Origin: CAZSDP01 sp964605665
GTDB taxonomy: Bacteria > Planctomycetota > UBA8108 > UBA1146
Length of the DNA: 64,000 bases
NCBI GenBank assembly: GCA_964605665.1
Contig: CAZSDP010000010.1
Span: 62,001-126,000, forward strand
Reading direction: 5' to 3'
This document shows positions 35,824 through 42,222 of the stretch, in pieces. A program made the position numbers and the translations under genes. The notes under the pieces are model-generated. The model made no database searches, was not told where the DNA came from, and saw only the letters and a list, made by a program, of their open reading frames with translations. Numbering within the stretch: the stretch's first letter is position 1; every line of letters starts with the position of its first letter.

Positions 35824-37458
35824 GTGACCGACTCGACCACCGAAGGCCCTCTCCCCTCGCCGGCGGGATCAAATTCTGAAGAAACGAAGTTTGATCCTCC
35901 GCCTCCGAGCGTCGAGGCGTTAGAGGAGAGCCTCCGAGTGATCGAGCAGATTGGAGAAGACCCCACTGCTCTGGCCGCCTTGCCCCATGAGACTTTGATC
36001 AAACTCAGACGAGCGTGCGGTCGAATCTCTCACCCGGAAGGGCGTCAACGCCGCGCGGTGAGTCGAGCCAAGCGGCGCAGAAAAGAGCATGAGCGCCGCA
36101 GGCATGACGAGGAGATTCTCAACCGCACGGGAATTCGTCGGATGCGGGCTTCCTTGATTTATCCCACGCCAATGCCGGAAGACGGAATCCCCAAACTCTC
36201 TAACTCTCACCGATCTGCTCCACCGATTGCTTGGGAGGAAGGACACTCTTCCCGCTTGCAGGAAACACGAAACTGCTACATCTGCAAATCGGACTACCGA
36301 GAAGTTCACGCTTTCTATGACTCTCTCTGCCAAGAATGCGCTGAGTTCAATTGGCAAAAGCGGCACCAGACTGCAGATCTTTCTGGTCGTGTTGCGTATC
36401 TCTCCGGCGGACGAGTAAAAATCGGCTATCAAACGGGGATCAAGCTCTTACGCGCCGGAGCGAAGTTGATCGTCTCCACCAGATTTCCTCGGGATGCTGC
36501 GAAGCGATACCAAGGTGAAGTCGACTTCGAAGAGTGGAGTGATCGACTCAATATTTACGGGCTCGATCTGCGTCACACACCCAGCGTCGAAGCGTTCGCC
36601 GCACATATCTTGCGTACCGAATCGAGGCTCGATTATCTGATCAACAACGCTTGCCAGACCGTTCGGCGCCCCCCAGGTTTCTACGATCACTTGATGGCAG
36701 CAGAAACAAAGCCCTGGACAGAGCTCGATGCTCCCTTACGACCACTCTTGGCTGCCCATCGAGAGCTCACCGAGCACTCGAATCTCGAAGACGATGACGG
36801 TCGAGGGGAAAGATCGATCTCTACCGATCTGCGCGTCTCCAAGCAGGCGGGCCTCGAACTCTCTGCCGCGCTCTCGCAACTAGTTTTGGTCGATGGAGAC
36901 TCTGATCGCAGTGAGGATCTGTTTCCCAGCGAAGAACTCGATGCCGATCTCCAGCAGGTCGATCTGCGCATCAAGAACAGCTGGCGTCTCCCTCTCGATG
37001 AAGTTCCGACCGTAGAGTTACTGGAAGTCCACCTCACCAATGCTGTCGCACCTTTCGTTTTGAATGCACGGTTGAAACCGTTGATGATGCGCCCCGGTAC
37101 ACGAGATCAACATGTCGTCAACGTGTCTGCGGTAGAGGGACAGTTCTATCGGTCCTTCAAAACCGACAAGCACCCGCACACCAACATGGCGAAAGCCGCG
37201 CTGAACATGATGACTCGTACCTCAGCCCCTGATTATTTCTCCGACGGCATTCACATGAACTCTGTCGATACCGGTTGGATCACCGATGAGGATCCGGTCA
37301 CGATTCAAAAACGAAAAACGGAAGAACATGGGTTTCACCCCCCCCTCGACCATGTCGATGCCGCCTCGAGAATCCTCGATCCCATATTTGACGGGGTCAC
37401 GACGGGATCTCATCTCTGGGGGCAGTTCCTCAAAGATTATCGTCCAACCCCTTGGTAG
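35824..37458 (+). CDS. SDR-family oxidoreductase with N-terminal zinc-finger-like region
   Basis: 544 residues. The first 140 are charged. A C-x2-C / C-x2-C cluster (CYICKSDYREVHAFYDSLCQ plus EC, around residues 152-173) precedes a Rossmann SDR domain. The cofactor loop SGGRVKIGYQTG resembles G-x3-G-x-G, YLINNACQT replaces NNAG, and the catalytic region VNVSAVEGQFYR is followed by HPHTNMAKAALNM. In the latter the usual Tyr of YxxxK is Asn while Lys is kept. A roughly 110-residue acidic insertion sits before the catalytic Ser. GTG 35824 has TGGAG 8 nt upstream. Substrate unknown. Confidence 0.8.
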   Translation: MTDSTTEGPLPSPAGSNSEETKFDPPPPSVEALEESLRVIEQIGEDPTALAALPHETLIKLRRACGRISHPEGRQRRAVSRAKRRRKEHERRRHDEEILNRTGIRRMRASLIYPTPMPEDGIPKLSNSHRSAPPIAWEEGHSSRLQETRNCYICKSDYREVHAFYDSLCQECAEFNWQKRHQTADLSGRVAYLSGGRVKIGYQTGIKLLRAGAKLIVSTRFPRDAAKRYQGEVDFEEWSDRLNIYGLDLRHTPSVEAFAAHILRTESRLDYLINNACQTVRRPPGFYDHLMAAETKPWTELDAPLRPLLAAHRELTEHSNLEDDDGRGERSISTDLRVSKQAGLELSAALSQLVLVDGDSDRSEDLFPSEELDADLQQVDLRIKNSWRLPLDEVPTVELLEVHLTNAVAPFVLNARLKPLMMRPGTRDQHVVNVSAVEGQFYRSFKTDKHPHTNMAKAALNMMTRTSAPDYFSDGIHMNSVDTGWITDEDPVTIQKRKTEEHGFHPPLDHVDAASRILDPIFDGVTTGSHLWGQFLKDYRPTPW

Positions 37459-37668
37459 CCGACAATTCCACTTCATGGCGCAGTTGTGGTCAGCACGCTC
37501 TAACAGGGCGCTTTTTCGGCACTTCAACCCCTTCAGATCGACGTCTGTTTCTTCCAATAGTGACGCTCGCAGATAGAATAGGTAGAAGGGCGTCCGAGAA
37601 TCGACTGTCGTGATCGAGCGCATCTTCGCAAGGATGAGTTTCTCAGCAACGAGAGGGGAGACGCAAAG

Positions 37669-38457
37669 ATGAGATCGATATCGATGCTCTTCGGGAGCGT
37701 GCTCTTGGTGGGTCTTCTCAGCACCTCAACTCCGGTGAATGCACAATGGACATTCGTCCGCGGTGACACCAACGGAGATGGAGTCGTCAACATCGCAGAT
37801 GTGATCACCACGCTAAATGCGCTCTTCCTGCAAGGCCCAGTTCTCTGCGAAGATGCTCAAGATGGAAATGACGACGGTCTCCTCAACATCGCCGATGGCA
37901 TTCATGTTCTCGGAGCCCTCTTTGGAAACCCACCCAATGTGATCGTCGCTCCCTATCCCGATTGTGGTGAAGACCCCACTGCAGACATGCTCGATTGCCA
38001 AGGCCCTATCGCATTCTGCCCCCCGGAACCGAGTGGTTGCAGTAGCAATACCGATTGTCTTCCGGGTGAGTACTGCAAGTTCGGCCTGGGAACGTGTTCG
38101 GGGCCCGGACTTTGTGAACCGATTCCTTTGGTTTGCTCCACTCTCTTCGATCCAGTCTGTGGTTGTGACGGAGTCACCTATAACAATCCCTGTGAGGCCG
38201 CATTCGCCGGGGTGAATATTTTCGCACCAGGAGCATGTGTCCCAGGAAGCTGCTCTACAGATAGCGATTGCCAAACGGGGGAATTCTGTGACTTCCCCAT
38301 CGGAGCATGTACCGCGCCAGGCTCATGTGCCGTGATTCCATTCGTTTGTACGACCTTGTTCGCACCGGTTTGCGGTTGTGACGGAAATACATACGCGAAT
38401 GCCTGTGTCGCGGCGTCGAACAGCATCAGCATTGACTTCACCGGGCAGTGTCCTTGA
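37669..38457 (+). CDS. Secreted protein: dockerin-like module plus two Kazal-like domains
   Basis: 262 residues with signal peptide SMLFGSVLLVGLLSTSTPVN. Unlike the other module carriers, the dockerin-like part is N-terminal (residues 27-120): DTNGDGVVNIAD, DGNDDGLLNIAD, then CGEDPTADMLDC and AFCP. Two Cys-rich units follow, each with CxxGEYC/GEFC, FDPVCGCDGVTYNNPC or FAPVCGCDGNTYANAC, the hallmark of Kazal-type protease inhibitors. The chain again ends in QCP. Ribosome site GGGGAGA. The stop codon lies in the first unit of a 15-bp tandem repeat interrupted by an assembly gap. A secreted protease inhibitor tethered by a calcium module is a reasonable reading. Confidence 0.8.
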   Translation: MRSISMLFGSVLLVGLLSTSTPVNAQWTFVRGDTNGDGVVNIADVITTLNALFLQGPVLCEDAQDGNDDGLLNIADGIHVLGALFGNPPNVIVAPYPDCGEDPTADMLDCQGPIAFCPPEPSGCSSNTDCLPGEYCKFGLGTCSGPGLCEPIPLVCSTLFDPVCGCDGVTYNNPCEAAFAGVNIFAPGACVPGSCSTDSDCQTGEFCDFPIGACTAPGSCAVIPFVCTTLFAPVCGCDGNTYANACVAASNSISIDFTGQCP

Positions 38458-38650
38458 ACACAGTGTCCTTGAACACAGTGTCCTTGAACANNNNNNNNNN
38501 NNNNNNNNNNNNNNNNNNNNNNNNNNNNNNNNNNNNNNNNNNNNNNNNNNNNNNNNNNNNNNNNNNNNNNNNNNNNNNNNNNNNNNNNNNCAGTGTCCTT
38601 GAGCACAGTGTCCTTGAGCACAGTGTCCTTGAGCACAGTGTCCTTCAATG
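38446..38650. repeat. 15-bp tandem repeat array with assembly gap
   Basis: Unit CAGTGTCCTTGAACA occurs three times at 38446-38490. After 100 N, four units follow at 38591-38650 as CAGTGTCCTTGAGCA, the last degenerate. The first unit carries the final Gln-Cys-Pro-stop codons of the preceding gene, so the array looks like amplified gene-end sequence. True copy number is unknown. Confidence 0.9.
38491..38590. other. Run of 100 N (assembly gap)
   Basis: Exactly 100 undetermined bases inside the tandem repeat, most likely a scaffold placeholder where the assembler could not span the repeat. The real length may differ. Confidence 0.97.
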
Positions 38651-38709
38651 CAGAGACCGCGAGCTAAACCGTTCAGGCGAATGCGCTTTCGAAAGTCGTT
38701 CGCCTCGCT

Positions 38710-39465
38710 CTAATCACCCACCGATACTCGTAGGTCTTGCCGCCCCACGACAATCTCTTCTTCAAAGAGTGGATCGGGCCATAAGGCTCCCAATGGGCTG
38801 TCAGGAGCTGGTTGACGACTGATGCGAAGTATGTACTGCCCAGTCGGTATATCTCGAACTTGAAATGCTTCACCGTTTTTGACAAGAACCGTTCCCTCTT
38901 GATATTTGGTCAGCTCGATCACTGGTAACGCATCACGAAGTGGTTCCCCCGTCAAGCTCGGCGCTCCCGGCCTTAGAATCAAGACCACATATCCGAACTC
39001 ACTCGGCGGCAAGTTGATCGTTGATCCAGACACCGTAAAGCCGGTGTCAAATTCGAATTCCTCATCGACCAGTTCACCCGAGCCAACTTCGATCGCTCTC
39101 GTCTTGATACGTAGCTCGCCAGAGGCGCGCAGCTCCAAATAGTCGACCACATTGAGGAGGTAGCGACCGGTGGGTACGTCACTGATGGTGAAGTTCCCGG
39201 AGCGATCGGTCGAGGTGTCGAATTTCTCTCGTCCGTCGACTAACTGAACCAGATATCTCTCTGCGGGAACTCCTCCCGCCCTCACATGGCCGATGACGAT
39301 TCCCGGCTCTGTATCTGCCAGACTCTCGTCTCCCCGAGCATCGTCTTGTTGATTCCTCGCCCCTGGATCAACAGAAGGTGCAACCTCAACTGCGGAAGGA
39401 GAGTTTTGACAACCGAGGATACAGAGAGCGAAAACCGTAAGCAGGCTCGCAAGTCTCCGGTTCAT
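38710..39465 (-). CDS. Lipoprotein with carboxypeptidase-regulatory-like repeats
   Basis: 251 residues. The N-terminus is a type II signal peptide with lipobox ILGC (Cys 19). After an acidic linker come two or three beta-sandwich repeats like those of the giant neighbours (GIVIGHVRAGGVPAERYLVQ, GNFTISDVPTGRYLLNV, FQVRDIPTGQYILRI). GGAGTGAGAG precedes the ATG. A small envelope relative of the proteins at 30635-34216 and 42223-45198; function unknown. Confidence 0.72.
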   Translation of the reverse strand: MNRRLASLLTVFALCILGCQNSPSAVEVAPSVDPGARNQQDDARGDESLADTEPGIVIGHVRAGGVPAERYLVQLVDGREKFDTSTDRSGNFTISDVPTGRYLLNVVDYLELRASGELRIKTRAIEVGSGELVDEEFEFDTGFTVSGSTINLPPSEFGYVVLILRPGAPSLTGEPLRDALPVIELTKYQEGTVLVKNGEAFQVRDIPTGQYILRISRQPAPDSPLGALWPDPLFEEEIVVGRQDLRVSVGD

Positions 39466-39864
39466 CTCTCACTCCATCCTGAGTCTGATCGGGCATCGAA
39501 ACTTGTGAGTGATCCCCACCGAAATCCTTCGATACGGGCGATGGCGGACCGCTGAACTGACAACTTATCTCAAAAAACAATGCCTCAATCAGCTGCCATC
39601 TTCCCGGAAATCTGCGGATTGTTGCTCAGAATCGGCTTTTTCGTGCTGATTTCGAACACCAAGGTCACCTCCCGCAATTGCATAAAAGAGCGCGGACATC
39701 TCAATCTGACCCCTCGAAAACGCCGACAAATGGAAGAGGGAGAGGACTCGTTCCGTCTCTTCACGAGGGAATGAGGACAGAAGTAGTAACACGCGTGCAG
39801 ATGAGGTCTTCCCGGGAACGTCACTTTCCCGCATGACCCCAATGCGGGAATCGGAGAACGCAGC
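39466..39864. other. Divergent intergenic region upstream of pilT
   Basis: 399 bp between the lipoprotein gene (minus) and pilT (plus). The last part holds the inverted repeat at 39826-39850. A 64-codon open frame at 39580-39774 has no ribosome site and no recognisable motif. Confidence 0.35.
39826..39850 (+). promoter_or_regulatory. Perfect hairpin just before the pilT ribosome site
   Basis: TTCCCGCAT and ATGCGGGAA pair over 9 bp with a 7-nt loop. It ends only 3 nt before GGAG and 14 nt before the pilT ATG, so it could control translation or transcription of the pilT pair, or bind a regulator. There is no U-tract. Confidence 0.45.
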
Positions 39865-41007
39865 ATGGCGAAGATTGACGCCTTCTTCAGACTGATGGAG
39901 TCTCATCACGCTTCCGATCTGCACATGCTAGCGGGTTGCCCACCATGCCTGCGAATCCGTGGAGACATCGAGCCGATCAAGTATCCAAAGCTGACCAACG
40001 ACGAGCTTCTCGAGATGCTCTCCGAAATTGCTCCCGAACAGAAGCTCCGGATCTTCGAAGAGACGGGGGATGTCGACTTCGCCTATGAAATCGAATCTCA
40101 AGGTCGGTTCCGAGCAAACCTCTTTCGACAAGCGGATGGAATTGGAGCGGTCTTCCGTCAAATCCCCGCCACAGTCCTCACCATCGACGAACTCGGGCTT
40201 CCCAACATCACCCGCAGATTTGCCATGATGGAAAAGGGCCTCGTCTTGGTGACTGGACCCACCGGTAGTGGGAAGTCCACAACTCTGGCCGCGATCGTCG
40301 ACCATGCCAATCGAAATCGACGTGATCACATCTTGACGATCGAGGATCCGATCGAGTTTCGTCACCGCCGAAAGAGCTGCCTCATCAACCACCGAGAAGT
40401 TGGGATACACACCAAGACATTTGCCTCGGCGCTTCGCGGCGCACTGAGAGAAGACCCTGACATCATCATGGTCGGCGAGCTAAGAGACCTAGAGACGATC
40501 TCCTTGGCCCTAGAAGCGGCCTCGACCGGGCATCTCGTTCTCGCGACGTTGCATACTCCCAATGCGGCCAAGACTGTCGACCGAATGATCGACGTTTTTC
40601 CTAGCAATGCTCAAGAGCAAGTTCGATCAACTCTCGCGGACTCGCTCAAGGGCGTAATTTCTCAGTGCTTGCTGAAACGCATTGATAACGATGGAAGAGT
40701 CGCAGCTCTCGAAATCTTGGTCGGAACTCCAGCAGCATCTCACCTGATTCGTGAAGGTAAGTCGATGCAGCTACCGAACGTCATCCAAACCGGTCGCAAA
40801 CTAGGAATGTGTACCCTCGAGGATGCGATCGAAGAGCTGCTCCGAGCGAAGAAAATCTCACCAGAAGATGCCTTTGAAGCCTCGACGAACAAGGAACGGT
40901 TCGCGAGATATCTCAAAGAGGTTCCTCAAGAGTGGGCAGAAGTTTTGTCCAAAAAGGGCCGCTCCGATCGAGATTCGAAATGGACGGGGAACTATGCACG
41001 AGGATGA
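39865..41007 (+). CDS. pilT: Type IV pilus retraction ATPase PilT
   Basis: 380 residues. Hexameric ATPase that depolymerises type IV pili from the cytoplasmic base. The N-terminal PAS-like domain carries SDLHMLAGCPPCLRIRGDI. The ATPase core has Walker A GPTGSGKSTT, Asp box LTIEDPIEF, Walker B IIMVGELRDLET and His box GHLVLATLHT. The C-terminal retraction motif LIREGKSMQLPNVIQTG and GMCTLEDAIEEL match PilT rather than PilB. Followed by a PilU-like gene overlapping by 14 nt. No pilin or assembly genes are in the window. Confidence 0.94.
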   Translation: MAKIDAFFRLMESHHASDLHMLAGCPPCLRIRGDIEPIKYPKLTNDELLEMLSEIAPEQKLRIFEETGDVDFAYEIESQGRFRANLFRQADGIGAVFRQIPATVLTIDELGLPNITRRFAMMEKGLVLVTGPTGSGKSTTLAAIVDHANRNRRDHILTIEDPIEFRHRRKSCLINHREVGIHTKTFASALRGALREDPDIIMVGELRDLETISLALEAASTGHLVLATLHTPNAAKTVDRMIDVFPSNAQEQVRSTLADSLKGVISQCLLKRIDNDGRVAALEILVGTPAASHLIREGKSMQLPNVIQTGRKLGMCTLEDAIEELLRAKKISPEDAFEASTNKERFARYLKEVPQEWAEVLSKKGRSDRDSKWTGNYARG

Positions 41008-42193
41008 TACGATTCCTGTCGAAGCTGATGACTTTGTCTCTCCCGCTGAGCTACGCGGACTACTGATGTCTGCGATGCGTGCGCACTCGCAACTCTCCGA
41101 TCTGAACTTCACTCCTGGACGCATGCCGCAGATCGAAGTCCATGGTGAATTGAGAGAGGTTGCCCTCGGCCATTGGAATCAACGCCTCCAACCTTTCGAT
41201 ACCGAGGTACTTGCAGAGGCGATCATCGGAGAGGACCCCCGCCTCAAGGAGGCCTTGGAAACATCGGGGGCAACAGATTGCGCGTTAGAGCTCGCCAACG
41301 GAACTCGATTTCGAATCAACATCTTCCGAGCGCGAGATGAAATCTCAATTGCCATGCGAATTCTCCCTTCCGAAGTTCCCTCTCTGGAACGACTCGGCCT
41401 CCCGAAGATCTTGGAGGAAGTCCCGCGATTAAAGAGTGGATTGGTTCTCGTCTCCGGAGCAACCGGATCTGGAAAGTCGACCACGCTCGCCGCGATCGTG
41501 AACCGGATCAACCAACAGCGAAGAGTTCACATCGTCACTCTGGAAGATCCGATCGAGTTTGTGCATACCCATCAGTTGGGAACGGTGAACCAAAGGGAAA
41601 AAGGTCGAGACTTCTTCGATTATGCCTCAGGACTTCGATCCTCATTAAGACAAGGACCACGGGTGATTCTGGTCGGTGAGCTTCGGGACCGAGAGACCCT
41701 CGAGATCGCCCTGAAAGCCGCAGAGACTGGACACCTCGTTTTGAGCAGTCTGCACACCGTCCGCCCAGGCGACGCAATACGGCGGGTCGTAGGCATGTTC
41801 GAAGTCGCCGAGCGAGAGTTGATCCGTGGCCGCATCTCTCAAGTTCTTCGCTTCATCGTCGGGCAACGACTTCTACCGACCCTCAACAATCAGAGGGTCG
41901 CGGCAGTGGAAGTCCTCGGAAACAACCTCCGAGTCCGGCACCTGATCGAAAATGGAGAGTCTCCAGACAACTCATTTTCGATGGTGATCAACGACAACCG
42001 TCCGAGGGGTTGGCAATCCTTCGATCATCACATTGTGGAGCACTTGAAGTCTGGATTGATCTCGGAAGAAGTGGCACGCTCTTACTGTACAGATCGCTCG
42101 GCGATCGGCCGTGAAATCGACCGCTGGAAGCATGGCCGTGGTGAGAGCACTTCTGAACTCGGGGATCTAGAACTCGAGAACGAGAATCTGTAA
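40994..42193 (+). CDS. PilT/PilU-like secretion ATPase
   Basis: 399 residues from ATG 40994 (MHEDDTIPVE), preceded by GGGGA inside the pilT 3' end. Upstream in-frame codons to 40823 belong to the pilT overlap and are not expected to be translated. Walker A GATGSGKSTT, Asp box VTLEDPIEFVH, Walker B ILVGELRDRETLE and His box GHLVLSSLHT are intact. The C-terminal LIREGK motif of PilT is replaced by LIENGESPDNSF, so it is probably a PilU-like accessory retraction motor working with the upstream PilT. The tail is acidic. Confidence 0.88.
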   Translation: MHEDDTIPVEADDFVSPAELRGLLMSAMRAHSQLSDLNFTPGRMPQIEVHGELREVALGHWNQRLQPFDTEVLAEAIIGEDPRLKEALETSGATDCALELANGTRFRINIFRARDEISIAMRILPSEVPSLERLGLPKILEEVPRLKSGLVLVSGATGSGKSTTLAAIVNRINQQRRVHIVTLEDPIEFVHTHQLGTVNQREKGRDFFDYASGLRSSLRQGPRVILVGELRDRETLEIALKAAETGHLVLSSLHTVRPGDAIRRVVGMFEVAERELIRGRISQVLRFIVGQRLLPTLNNQRVAAVEVLGNNLRVRHLIENGESPDNSFSMVINDNRPRGWQSFDHHIVEHLKSGLISEEVARSYCTDRSAIGREIDRWKHGRGESTSELGDLELENENL

Positions 42194-42222
42194 CACTCGT
42201 CTTTAGAGCTGAATCATCGGAT

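Noticed and set aside
38446..38650. Possible CRISPR array
   Set aside because: Units of 15 bp directly abut without spacers, and no cas genes are present.
38178..38822. Open frames reading through the 100-N gap on both strands
   Set aside because: They exist only because the 15-bp repeat has no stop in some frames and N is translated as unknown; no ribosome site or domain supports them.
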